From: a virus
Direction: 5' to 3' (one strand)
Length of the DNA stretch: 34,093 nt
Virus record (IMG/VR): IMGVR_UViG_3300034190_001487
Span: 1-34,093 of that record
The notes beneath the pieces were generated by a model. That model was not told the DNA's origin. It did no database searches and was given only the letters and a program-made list of their open reading frames with translations. Shown here in pieces: positions 16,774 to 25,019 of the stretch. Numbering within the stretch: position 1 is the stretch's first letter; each line of letters opens with the position of its first letter. A program made the translations under genes and the position numbers.

Positions 16774-18010
16774 TTGGTATGTAAAAAATAAACTAGGCGA
16801 AAGTCTATGTTTAGCAAAGTGGACCAACAGCACAATGCATTTAGGCATAGGAAAGAATCACAGTTGTCATCATCCTAATCCGCATACTGTTCCTGTTGAA
16901 GAAGTTAAAGCAGATCCTAGTGCATTACATAATAGTTCATACAAACGTAGTGTTAGAGATCAAATGCTTAATAACGAAAAGCCATCAGAGTGCGATTACT
17001 GTTGGAGCATAGAAGAAACAGAAAAGTATAGTGACAGAGTACTAATGAGTAAAAAGCTCGACAGTCTTCCGTACTACAATGATATTATTTCTAGTAACAG
17101 ATATGATCCTACTATGTTAGAAGTTAGTTTTTCAAATGTTTGCAACTTTAAATGTGCATACTGCGGCCCGCAGTTTAGCAGTTTATGGGCAAGTGAAATA
17201 GAAAACAACGGTGCATATCCTACATCACAGAACTATAACGACATATACGAAAAACAAATACTAGATAGAGAAGCTAATCCATATATTGATGCATTTTGGA
17301 AATACCTGCCGATAATGTATTATGGATTGCACACCTTACGTATTACAGGTGGCGAACCTATGCTCAGTCGGCATACAAAAAAGTTGCTCAATTACATTAT
17401 AGAAAATCCTAATAAAAAACTTACCCTAGTAATCAATAGTAATCTAGGTGCACCAAAGCATGTTATTGCAGATTTTATTTCACAGTTAGAAAAAGTTCAA
17501 CATTGTGTAAAGCGTATTGAAATAGCAACTAGTGGAGAAAGCTATGGAGCAAAAGCTGAGTATGTTCGTGATGGTTTAAACTACGCACAGTGGATTGAAA
17601 ACTGTAATTATGTATTAACTGAACTTCCTAAATTAAAGTTAAGTTTAATGTGTGCGTACAATGTATTGAGTATTACTAGCTTTGATAGTTTTATTGATGA
17701 TATTGTTAATCTTAAGAAAAAATACAAGCGTGTAAAACTGAGTATAAGTTATGTTAGGCATCCTAGCTTTATGCATGTATCTCTAGCACCTAAATCTTGG
17801 CATTATATACTATTACAATCTCGTACAAAACTTAAAAAACATTTTAATAACGAAACAGTTCAACGTTTTGATTTTGTAATTTCTGAGTTTAATAAAGATC
17901 CTAATGAAACACAATTAGATGACTTCAAATCATTTATTAAAGAATACGACATACGCCGTAGTAAGAAATTTTTAGATGTTTTTAGCGAGTATAGCTGTAT
18001 AGTCGGATAG
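16766..18010 (+). CDS. Radical SAM protein with N-terminal twitch-type module (rSAM 7, type A)
   Basis: A 414-residue radical SAM enzyme and close paralogue of the gene at 6089. N-terminal Cys at CLAKW (C15), NHSCHHP (C34) and CDYCW (C76, C79), core C126-N-F-K-C130-A-Y-C133, and LRITGGEPML. Both paralogues share EANPYI/EENPYV, YNVLSIT/FNILSVT and a C-terminal KEYDIRRSK/KEHDRRRGT ending in F.E. It sits in the middle of the seven-gene radical SAM run, between the plus-strand B-D-C order and the minus-strand repeat of that order. Its 3' end overlaps the convergent gene by 39 bases. Substrate unknown. Confidence 0.87.
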   Translation: MFNWYVKNKLGESLCLAKWTNSTMHLGIGKNHSCHHPNPHTVPVEEVKADPSALHNSSYKRSVRDQMLNNEKPSECDYCWSIEETEKYSDRVLMSKKLDSLPYYNDIISSNRYDPTMLEVSFSNVCNFKCAYCGPQFSSLWASEIENNGAYPTSQNYNDIYEKQILDREANPYIDAFWKYLPIMYYGLHTLRITGGEPMLSRHTKKLLNYIIENPNKKLTLVINSNLGAPKHVIADFISQLEKVQHCVKRIEIATSGESYGAKAEYVRDGLNYAQWIENCNYVLTELPKLKLSLMCAYNVLSITSFDSFIDDIVNLKKKYKRVKLSISYVRHPSFMHVSLAPKSWHYILLQSRTKLKKHFNNETVQRFDFVISEFNKDPNETQLDDFKSFIKEYDIRRSKKFLDVFSEYSCIVG

Positions 18011-19033
18011 TTCTCGTGCCTTGGGCACACACATTCCGCAACCACAACGTTCATTAGGACAAATAATAGTCCTGTCTTTGTTGAATCTAGCATAAGCAAG
18101 TATAGCATCTATGTCTTTAAGGGTGCCTACAGGGCCTCTATCGCCGTCGTGTAGTGCTTTACACGTCTGATGGTGATACACATTGCCCGTGTGTTGATCG
18201 ATGTGTAAGAAGTACTTGTTGACGCTGCAAAACCATCCTTTAAAATGTGTATCGACTAGTTCAACTTCTTGCCACTTGCCGTTTACTTTGCCCTGCAAAC
18301 AACGTCCACCACAACATTTACGTCCTAATTCTGTTCCTGCCTTTGTTCCTTCACTAGGCTTTGCAACATTAGTGTAACTATAAAACCAATCTTGTTGTTC
18401 GTCGGTATAGTCGTGTGTTGTCCTACGCTGACTTCCATCTGTGTCAGTGAACCAACCCTTGCGTTCTACATTGCCATCACCGATAGGTCGAGGATTGTGT
18501 TTAATGCCTAATGCTTTTAGTTCTTCGCATACTGCAACACCTTCAGACCAGTTGTCTGTGTGTAGCATTACATTTACTTGCAGCCACAACCCTTTGGCAT
18601 GCAACAGTTTGATGTTGTCTAGTGTTTGTTGTTTTAGTTTAGCATGACCTTCTGTATGATAACTTACAGTAACACCTTCGAATAGCTCTGCTATGCGATC
18701 AGTGTTGCGAGGATGCCAAGCACCGTTTGTAGTTAAGCTAAGTCTAAAACGTGTTTCGGTATTTTTAATGTGTTCTGCTAGTTGCCAAAACGCAGGATTA
18801 ACTGTGGGCTCTCCGCCTGTAAAGTTTATGTTAACTAGATCAGTGTATATGCTAGTATATTCTTTTACAAACTCAAATGTACGCAACATTTCTTCGTAAC
18901 TATGTGGAGAGCTTTTATTATCATGACGACTTATTTCACAATAGCTACAATCAAAGTTACATCTGCGTCCAGTGTCCCAAGTAACCATTAAGCGTTCTGG
19001 GCCTGTTAAATTTAAAGCACTAGTTGTTATCAT
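17972..19033 (-). CDS. Radical SAM protein with CCGG-type C-terminal Cys module (rSAM 8, type C)
   Basis: A 353-residue radical SAM enzyme. Core C25-N-F-D-C29-S-Y-C32, then INFTGGEPT. The tail has KCCGGRCLQG, FKGWFCSVNKYFLHI, YHHQTC, GPVGTLKDIDAIL and RCGCGMCVPKA, the same order as the plus-strand gene at 15730 (which has GPIGNLKDTAAIL). Compared with that paralogue it keeps the standard GGEP. It is third in a minus-strand operon and its ATG lies 14 bases inside the preceding gene. Substrate unknown. Confidence 0.88.
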   Translation of the reverse strand: MITTSALNLTGPERLMVTWDTGRRCNFDCSYCEISRHDNKSSPHSYEEMLRTFEFVKEYTSIYTDLVNINFTGGEPTVNPAFWQLAEHIKNTETRFRLSLTTNGAWHPRNTDRIAELFEGVTVSYHTEGHAKLKQQTLDNIKLLHAKGLWLQVNVMLHTDNWSEGVAVCEELKALGIKHNPRPIGDGNVERKGWFTDTDGSQRRTTHDYTDEQQDWFYSYTNVAKPSEGTKAGTELGRKCCGGRCLQGKVNGKWQEVELVDTHFKGWFCSVNKYFLHIDQHTGNVYHHQTCKALHDGDRGPVGTLKDIDAILAYARFNKDRTIICPNERCGCGMCVPKARELSDYTAILAKNI

Positions 19034-19931
19034 TTACTAGTCCTTTTGTTAGCGGTATATCAGCAGCACAAGTACACCATTTGCGTGTACAAGTAATCCA
19101 TTCTTCTGGTGCTTCAAAACTTCCGTCATAAATGTTACCTAAACTGCCACCTACTCTGCAAGTAGCACGATGTACATCGCCGTCCCAGTTAATCATTAAA
19201 CTTTGAATACCAGCAGCACAGCGCCATCCTTCAAACTGATTACGTTGCTCTTTAATAATATCGTTAGCGTGTGCAAGCTCTTCATTGTCTATTACACAGT
19301 TTGGTTTTGCAGTTGACTTCTGATCAAGTATCCATTGTAGATCCTTTTCATTATATTTCATATCGTCAAACCAATCATGTTTTTCAGTCCAACGTATCCG
19401 TCTTACTACATAAGGAACATGATGTCCGTCAAACAACGTTGCACAAGTTTTTACTCTATCCATATGTTCGTGATGTGCCATTAGATTAACTTGAAATGGT
19501 ATACCTCTTTCCATGTCATTTAGTTGCGTCCAGTATAGCACATTGTTTAGACATCGTTCCCAGTTGTCATCATCTTCTACATGCAAGCTAAACACATAAT
19601 GGTTTACAGGCAGTCTAGCATACAGTTTATGCGGTAGTGTTCCGTTGGTTGTAATATTAACCCAATCAAGCCTTTGTACAGCATGCTCTACAATTTCCAT
19701 TATATGAGGATGTACACATGGCTCGCCGCCTGTGAAGCTAAGTCGTACCGGACGATCTAATTCGTATAATGCATCGATTGTATCTAGCATTACTTTTATA
19801 TTAGTGTGTTTACTAAAGTTATCGTGTATTTCGCTTGGACAGTATGTACAGTCTAGATTACATCGTTTACCGATATTCCATTCAACGTGTATACTATCTT
19901 TATGATCCCATCGACTTTCTACTTTATACAT
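19020..19931 (-). CDS. Radical SAM protein with C-terminal twitch-type module (rSAM 9, type D)
   Basis: A 303-residue radical SAM enzyme. The start at 19931 gives an 8-nt ATGTATAA overlap with the preceding gene; a further upstream ATG at 19982 would put 17 extra residues inside that gene. Core C24-N-L-D-C28-T-Y-C31, LSFTGGEPC, ITTNGT. Tail cysteines: WRCAAG, RATC, TCTRKWCTC. The layout matches the plus-strand gene at 14760, in the same operon position. Substrate unknown. Confidence 0.86.
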   Translation of the reverse strand: MYKVESRWDHKDSIHVEWNIGKRCNLDCTYCPSEIHDNFSKHTNIKVMLDTIDALYELDRPVRLSFTGGEPCVHPHIMEIVEHAVQRLDWVNITTNGTLPHKLYARLPVNHYVFSLHVEDDDNWERCLNNVLYWTQLNDMERGIPFQVNLMAHHEHMDRVKTCATLFDGHHVPYVVRRIRWTEKHDWFDDMKYNEKDLQWILDQKSTAKPNCVIDNEELAHANDIIKEQRNQFEGWRCAAGIQSLMINWDGDVHRATCRVGGSLGNIYDGSFEAPEEWITCTRKWCTCAADIPLTKGLVNDNN

Positions 19932-21192
19932 ATGATATGAATTCCGGATTAGTTGCAAGAAAGTCTTGGTCGCGAGTTTCATCTAATCTACGATTAAATT
20001 CTATACAGTCTTGCCAGTGTGTGTTGTACATACACTTTGATTCTAAGAAATTAATGTTATCTTGTATCTGCTGTAGTGTTACAGTTTCCAATAGTTTGTG
20101 CTGTTTTACTAGAGGATAATCTAATACTTCTTCTTTCATTTTTTCTAATCTTGCAACTACTTTTGTTTTTAGTTCTGGCGGCAATACTTGCGCACTTAAA
20201 CTCATAGGGTAGTTTACTCTGTGTGAATAAAATATAATACCTAGTTTGTTAATAAAGTAATCAATAACTTTGTCAATTTGCATTATGTTATTTGCTTGTA
20301 CAGTAAATGCACCAACTACTCTAGTTACATTAGGAAAACTCTTAAACACTTTGATGTTTTCTTCAATCTCACTAAATTTACCATTGCCTCTAATGTATTC
20401 ATAAACATCGTGTATGCCGTCTATGCTTACATTCACAGCAATTGATTTAAACTTGGGCCAGTAGTCGTGTATAGTACGACCGCCTTTAATGCCTAGCGTA
20501 GTTCCATTTGTTGCATATTTTAATTCTATTTGATTGCCATATTGTGCTAGCTTGTCTAGTATCTTGTAATGATACGGATCCATCAGCGGCTCGCCACCTG
20601 CAAACTCTACTCGTCTAAAGAACGGTAGCAGTTTTTCAAATGATTCCCACCAATTGTCGCTGTTATCAAATGGGCCAATATATTGCCCAGGCTTATCTAC
20701 AAGGCCTTCAATAGTTGGAATAAGATAGTTATCTTCTTTTTTGTAAAACTCTGTAACAACGTCCCAATCCTTCCAGCTAGTACTATCCAGTGGGTTGCAC
20801 ATACGACATTTTAGATTGCACAAGTTGTTTAGTTTAATCTCCATAGTTGGAAACTCAAATGGCATTGTATAATCGTCGTTTAAAGCGTCTAGTGCATCAG
20901 GGTACAAGTTGACCCTAGCTTCGGGTATTACTCCTGCTGTATGACGCTGTCGTAAGCTCTGTACACCCTGGTCTTCTAAGTCAAAGCAAGGTTTGCACAC
21001 ATCAGGTCGTTCGTTATTAAGTACTTGTCTACGTACTTCACGCATTGTATCGTTGTTCCACGCTTCTTCCAAACTTTCGTTTTGAATAAAGCCAACTGGC
21101 TGACTACGACAACATACCTTAATAGCGCCATCTTCACGAGTTGCCATTCCTGTAAATGGATGCATACAAAATGTACAAGAGTTTGTTTTCAT
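19924..21192 (-). CDS. Radical SAM protein with N-terminal twitch-type module (rSAM 10, type B)
   Basis: A 422-residue radical SAM enzyme, first gene of the minus-strand triplet. N-terminal module: SCTFC (C6, C9), VCCRS (C27, C28), VCKPC (C66, C69), with EAWNNDTMREVRRQVLNNER between, nearly the same frame as in the gene at 13375. Core C125-N-L-K-C129-R-M-C132, then EFAGGEPLMDP and KYATNGT. The C-terminal 90 residues are helical and lack a Cys cluster. No promoter was recognised in the 54-base gap to the divergent gene at 21247. Substrate unknown. Confidence 0.88.
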   Translation of the reverse strand: MKTNSCTFCMHPFTGMATREDGAIKVCCRSQPVGFIQNESLEEAWNNDTMREVRRQVLNNERPDVCKPCFDLEDQGVQSLRQRHTAGVIPEARVNLYPDALDALNDDYTMPFEFPTMEIKLNNLCNLKCRMCNPLDSTSWKDWDVVTEFYKKEDNYLIPTIEGLVDKPGQYIGPFDNSDNWWESFEKLLPFFRRVEFAGGEPLMDPYHYKILDKLAQYGNQIELKYATNGTTLGIKGGRTIHDYWPKFKSIAVNVSIDGIHDVYEYIRGNGKFSEIEENIKVFKSFPNVTRVVGAFTVQANNIMQIDKVIDYFINKLGIIFYSHRVNYPMSLSAQVLPPELKTKVVARLEKMKEEVLDYPLVKQHKLLETVTLQQIQDNINFLESKCMYNTHWQDCIEFNRRLDETRDQDFLATNPEFISYV

Positions 21193-21246
21193 ATCAATAT
21201 TTACCGTAATTAAACTAGCAGTTTATCAGAAGCGATAAGTATTTGT

Positions 21247-21912
21247 ATGTTAAGAAAAACAGGTATAATAGCTGACTCAAAAAAGATTCTAGAACTTGTG
21301 CTTGATTTAGATACAGGCAAGCATGATCTGTCGCGACCGACAGGTAGATTTTTTTATGACCCTTGGGTATTAAATGAAGAATATAAAGGTACTGAATTAG
21401 AAGTACTTTTTAATCAGCTCGAATCTCCTGGGCAAGTGCGTGTAAATGTACTTGAAGAAGGCAGAGCATACCAGCAACATGCAGATTTAGATGATAGATA
21501 TCACTTATCATTAGATGGTGTTGAGAGTTATCTTGTTGATCTTACAAATGGACAACTGCATGATACTAGAACTGATAATATAGTATACGAAATGGATGCT
21601 GGCCGGTTACACAGTGCAGTTAATTTTGGATATTATCCTCGCAAGCAATTAGTGATACGTAAGTTATTACCGTTTAATAAATTAGAAAATCCATTAAGTG
21701 TTTCACTTAGAGCAACTCCAGTTCCTAGACTAAGATATAATTTTGATCAGACATTTAGTGTATGGTTTAATAAATCTATAAAAGCAGGAATAATTGCAAA
21801 CTTTAATAAGCATAACGATTTGCATATTAGTTTTGATATAGAATTAAATGAAAGTCAACAGTTAGAAAATTTAGTTCAGTCTAGCGGATTACCGATTGAG
21901 ATAATTGTATGA
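21247..21912 (+). CDS. 2OG-Fe(II) oxygenase-like protein (Asp/Asn beta-hydroxylase-like)
   Basis: A 221-residue protein with the iron-binding triad of the double-stranded beta-helix oxygenases: QQH78-A-D80, then H122 in GRLHSAVNFG, and Arg residues at 132 and 138 (PRKQLVIRKLL) for the co-substrate carboxylate. The spacing and the H.AVN....R pattern are like aspartyl/asparaginyl beta-hydroxylases, which hydroxylate side chains using 2-oxoglutarate and O2. Its ribosome-binding site is weak. The end forms an ATGA overlap with the kinase-like gene. Substrate unknown; a protein side chain, possibly the same target as the radical SAM enzymes, is inference. Confidence 0.65.
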   Translation: MLRKTGIIADSKKILELVLDLDTGKHDLSRPTGRFFYDPWVLNEEYKGTELEVLFNQLESPGQVRVNVLEEGRAYQQHADLDDRYHLSLDGVESYLVDLTNGQLHDTRTDNIVYEMDAGRLHSAVNFGYYPRKQLVIRKLLPFNKLENPLSVSLRATPVPRLRYNFDQTFSVWFNKSIKAGIIANFNKHNDLHISFDIELNESQQLENLVQSSGLPIEIIV

Positions 21913-22463
21913 AGCTACTTGAGAAATATCATAACGGAGTACTAGGTCCTGTTAGCGATTTATACGAAGCTAGGTATTCCGAGTATGCCATGTATACACA
22001 ATTTAAAGATAGATTTTGGTTTGATAGAGAACTACAATATCATCGAGAACTACAGCACAAAAATTATTGTTACGAAATGATTGATGTTGACGTTAGTAGT
22101 ATGTTAATAGTTTACAAATATGAAAGCAATAATTTAAATCATGTATTATACGAAAACAAAAATATAGATATAGACTATAAAAAACAAGTACGTGATATAT
22201 TAGCAGATTTACAATCTGAAGGTATCTACAAAATAAACATATATCCACATACATTTTTTATTCAAGACGGAAAAATTAAAATATCAGACTTGTATGGATG
22301 CACAACAAAATTTACAATAGTGCCTCAAGACATGATAGGTGATATTATTAATGATAAAGAGCGCTTTAAGTTTGTAGATGGACATCTTGATTGTGTAGCA
22401 ACATACAATTACACAATTGAAAATAGTACAAACTATTGGCCGGAGGATTTTTTAAATGGCTGA
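21909..22463 (+). CDS. Degenerate kinase-like protein, 184 aa
   Basis: A 184-residue protein. The recognisable part is residues 105-130, GIYKINIYPHTFFIQDGKIK then SDLYG, which resembles the catalytic-loop-to-DFG stretch of small-molecule and lipopolysaccharide kinases (D.H..N.....G..K..DFG) but with the catalytic Asp and Asn not preserved. The same motif, GIYKYSMHPSSYFVVDGKLK, is in the gene at 24315. Likely an inactive or highly diverged kinase fold, perhaps a scaffold. Coupled by ATGA to the oxygenase before it and by an 8-nt overlap to the oxygenase after it. Confidence 0.5.
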   Translation: MKLLEKYHNGVLGPVSDLYEARYSEYAMYTQFKDRFWFDRELQYHRELQHKNYCYEMIDVDVSSMLIVYKYESNNLNHVLYENKNIDIDYKKQVRDILADLQSEGIYKINIYPHTFFIQDGKIKISDLYGCTTKFTIVPQDMIGDIINDKERFKFVDGHLDCVATYNYTIENSTNYWPEDFLNG

Positions 22464-23001
22464 GTATATTGGTATATGCAATACTGTAAATTGGCAAGAA
22501 TTAATTAAAAGCATCGAATCCCAAACAGCAGCGTATGTAGGCCCGCGACACGATGTAGGGCACGATGTACCAGGTGTTGAAGAAGTAGTTGGACCTCTAC
22601 GTAACGCAGGTTACAAACAAAAGTCAGAAGGCGGTAATGCAGCCTGGGATATGTTTTTGCCAGGAAAGAATTTTGATGAAGAAATAATATTTCAATTTAT
22701 GCAATTTGTTGGAATGAAAGAATACACTAATGCTTGGATAAGTCGTGTGCTGCCGGGTGATGTAGCACCGTGGCATTGGGATATCACTGACGACGAAGCA
22801 ACACTAAATGCTGGCAAGGAATTACAAAGATTTCATTGTCATGTAAGTGGGCCTGAACCTGGGCATACTATTATTGTAGCTGATAAGTGTTTGTACAACC
22901 AGCCACAGGGTGCTGTTTGGAAATGGCCTAGTCGCACAAGCTGGCATGCCGGCGCAAATGCAGGATTAGTGCCAAAGTACTTGTTTAACATTTGGGGATA
23001 A
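22456..23001 (+). CDS. 2OG-Fe(II) oxygenase-like protein
   Basis: A 181-residue protein with the facial triad H107-W-D109 (LPGDVAPWHWDITDDE) and H164 (TSWHAGANAG), followed by K174 before the last strand (PKYLFNIWG). These are the elements of a non-haem iron oxygenase on a cupin-like fold; a Lys instead of Arg as the 2-oxoglutarate anchor occurs in some families. No signal peptide. Starts in ATGGCTGA, coupled to the kinase-like gene, and ends one base before the SDR-like gene. Substrate unknown. Confidence 0.6.
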   Translation: MAEYIGICNTVNWQELIKSIESQTAAYVGPRHDVGHDVPGVEEVVGPLRNAGYKQKSEGGNAAWDMFLPGKNFDEEIIFQFMQFVGMKEYTNAWISRVLPGDVAPWHWDITDDEATLNAGKELQRFHCHVSGPEPGHTIIVADKCLYNQPQGAVWKWPSRTSWHAGANAGLVPKYLFNIWG

Positions 23002-23002
23002 G

Positions 23003-23509
23003 ATGAAAATAGTTTTAACAGGCGCATCTAGTCCTATCGGCAAAATTGTACTAGAGCATTTAAGAGACAGTCACGAAGTAGTTGCAGTATCAAGATCTAC
23101 CAATTGGGATCTAACTAATACTGATACTATGCACAGACTCAATGAAATGACTACTGACTGTGATGTTTTTATTAACTTAGCTCATATAGGCTATTTACAA
23201 GGTGTGATGTTAGGAAGTAGTAAAGCGAAAATTAATATTAGTTTTACAAGTTTAATAACACAATTTGAATGGTCTTTAATGCAATCATTTAATACTCCAG
23301 AGTATATTTCGCAAAAATTGTTCTTAGAATACGTGCATAATGAAATGGACAATAGTGCATTAGTTAGTATTTCAAACTACGGCGCCGGAATAATACCTAG
23401 CGTTACGGACGATCAAATATGTAATGCAATTGATGACATAATACAAGGCAGAAGTATATTGCCTGTGCGTATAGAAGTTAGTAATGGGATAGGTGATTTA
23501 TCCCTATAA
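23003..23509 (+). CDS. Small SDR-like NAD(P)-binding protein
   Basis: A 168-residue Rossmann protein. TGASSPIG (6-13) is the SDR cofactor loop (TGxxxxIG), NLAHIG stands at the NAG position, and Y101-I-S-Q-K105 is the YxxxK catalytic pair. At 168 residues it is shorter than the usual 230-250, lacking most of the C-terminal substrate-binding part, so it is a minimal or reduced SDR. It may oxidise or reduce an intermediate, or only bind NAD(P). It overlaps the convergent oxygenase gene by 32 bases. Confidence 0.6.
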   Translation: MKIVLTGASSPIGKIVLEHLRDSHEVVAVSRSTNWDLTNTDTMHRLNEMTTDCDVFINLAHIGYLQGVMLGSSKAKINISFTSLITQFEWSLMQSFNTPEYISQKLFLEYVHNEMDNSALVSISNYGAGIIPSVTDDQICNAIDDIIQGRSILPVRIEVSNGIGDLSL

Positions 23510-24287
23510 CTTTTCTAAACTCCGGAGTAAAAGTACAGTCAATGCGCAATCCGTATTCAACTTCGTTAGAATGTTCTCCACCGTGCCAATCTTCGTCATT
23601 CCAAAATGCAGCATTTGAATTTATGTAATGCTTATTTTGTGATTCCGGATCCCATATGTAGAAACCTCTTTTTGTGCGATATCGAATATGTATAAACTCG
23701 TTGTTGTGCTCACTGTATCCTTGCTCGTTGCCATTCTTGCCATCTAAGTCTCTATGCTCAAAAGCATGTCCATTATGATCACAGTGGAAGAATATAACTC
23801 GCCCAATACGATCAATAATATTTTCCTCTACGAGATTTTCAACCCATTTAACAACACCTGGAAAATATTGTTGTTCTTCTGTAGGTTTACGTTCTGCATT
23901 GCGCTGCTCCCATGAGCCTTCTTCCCAAAGAAAATAATAGTTGTAGGGATCGTTAGCACCTAGTACACTTTTTAGATAGCGTGTAAACAAGTTACGTTGC
24001 TTGTAGTCTTTAAAGTCTGTAGGGAATATTTCACTACCTTGTACACGAATAGGATGGCTCTCTGGCAAGTTCTGGTATTCAGCAAATGCTTGATAGATAG
24101 GTTTCCAGTTTAAAATATAGCTCATGTCGTCGAATTTAAAACCCGGCGACATCCAAGTTCCTTCTTTTGCATACTCACGTGCAAGTGCAAACCCTTTGCA
24201 TATTTCAGGGTGCAAGTTTCTAAACCCTTCTATGTCTAGGTAAGGGTCTAAGTTAATATACGGTGTTCCGCCAATTCCTCTAATCAT
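23478..24287 (-). CDS. 2OG-Fe(II) oxygenase-like protein, larger form
   Basis: A 269-residue protein; ATG 24287 is chosen for a weak AAG seven bases ahead (ATGs at 24293 and 24320 are alternatives). The iron triad reads FEH178-R-D180 and DWH235-GGEHS, with R248 in YGLRIDCTF as the 2-oxoglutarate anchor. The first half is helical, with a Trp-rich segment (NYYFLWEEGSW). This is the third oxygenase-like gene within 3.1 kb and lies on the opposite strand to the other two. It is divergent from the kinase-like gene at 24315 with almost no space between. Substrate unknown. Confidence 0.6.
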   Translation of the reverse strand: MIRGIGGTPYINLDPYLDIEGFRNLHPEICKGFALAREYAKEGTWMSPGFKFDDMSYILNWKPIYQAFAEYQNLPESHPIRVQGSEIFPTDFKDYKQRNLFTRYLKSVLGANDPYNYYFLWEEGSWEQRNAERKPTEEQQYFPGVVKWVENLVEENIIDRIGRVIFFHCDHNGHAFEHRDLDGKNGNEQGYSEHNNEFIHIRYRTKRGFYIWDPESQNKHYINSNAAFWNDEDWHGGEHSNEVEYGLRIDCTFTPEFRKVIGINHLSHY

Positions 24288-24314
24288 ACACATACTTATC
24301 AGGTAAGTAAATGC

Positions 24315-25019
24315 ATGCAACCAAAATATGAATACTATTACAACAACGTGCCCGGCAAAGGTCTGTGTAGAAACAACTTAATTTATACAAGTCTTATGAA
24401 TGAGGATAACACAGTATTCTGTCAATGGTATCATAATGACAGTGAATACCACCAAGGTAAAAACGAAGTAGTTGATCCTAAAAAGATGGATGAAAAATGG
24501 AGACGTGAAGTTAGTTTCTTAAAGCGTATGCAAGAGCATTGCCCGCAACATATTCCAAAGATACTTGATATAGATTATACACATAGAAAAGTATTCTTGG
24601 AGGTGCAGGGTGTAGACTTTTGGGAGCAAGCAGGTTGCTTAGAAGAAAATTATGATAGTGTACTTCCAGACTGGAAAGAGCAAATGTTAGAAATAACTCA
24701 AGCACATAAAGACTTGGGCATATACAAATACAGTATGCACCCTAGTAGTTATTTTGTAGTAGACGGAAAACTCAAAAGCATTAACTATTTCTTCTGTTAT
24801 GACCGCCGAGAGCCTGGCATAACTCCTCGTAGTGTACTCAGTCATATTAGCGAAGATAGACGCAAAGAGCTTCTTCCTAAGATGGAATCTATGGGCATTG
24901 ATGTAGACACTGTAGCAGATTTAGGCATGTTACAACAACTTTGCTTTAACAGTTTTAGTAATAATTACCCTGCGGACTTTGTACAAATGTCCAAACAAAT
25001 ATACCAAGATTCGGTATAA
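24315..25019 (+). CDS. Degenerate kinase-like protein, 234 aa
   Basis: A 234-residue protein. PKILDIDYTHRKVFLEVQGV (81-100) resembles the hinge region of phosphotransferases, WKEQMLEITQAHKDLGIYKY (120-139) the helix before the catalytic loop, and MHPSSYFVVDGKLKSINYFF (141-160) the catalytic-loop/DFG stretch with key residues changed. It shares GIYK...P..FF..DGK.K with the 184-aa gene at 21909. Likely a pseudokinase or diverged kinase. A run of GG/CC-paired hairpin follows its stop (see terminator). Function unknown. Confidence 0.5.
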   Translation: MQPKYEYYYNNVPGKGLCRNNLIYTSLMNEDNTVFCQWYHNDSEYHQGKNEVVDPKKMDEKWRREVSFLKRMQEHCPQHIPKILDIDYTHRKVFLEVQGVDFWEQAGCLEENYDSVLPDWKEQMLEITQAHKDLGIYKYSMHPSSYFVVDGKLKSINYFFCYDRREPGITPRSVLSHISEDRRKELLPKMESMGIDVDTVADLGMLQQLCFNSFSNNYPADFVQMSKQIYQDSV

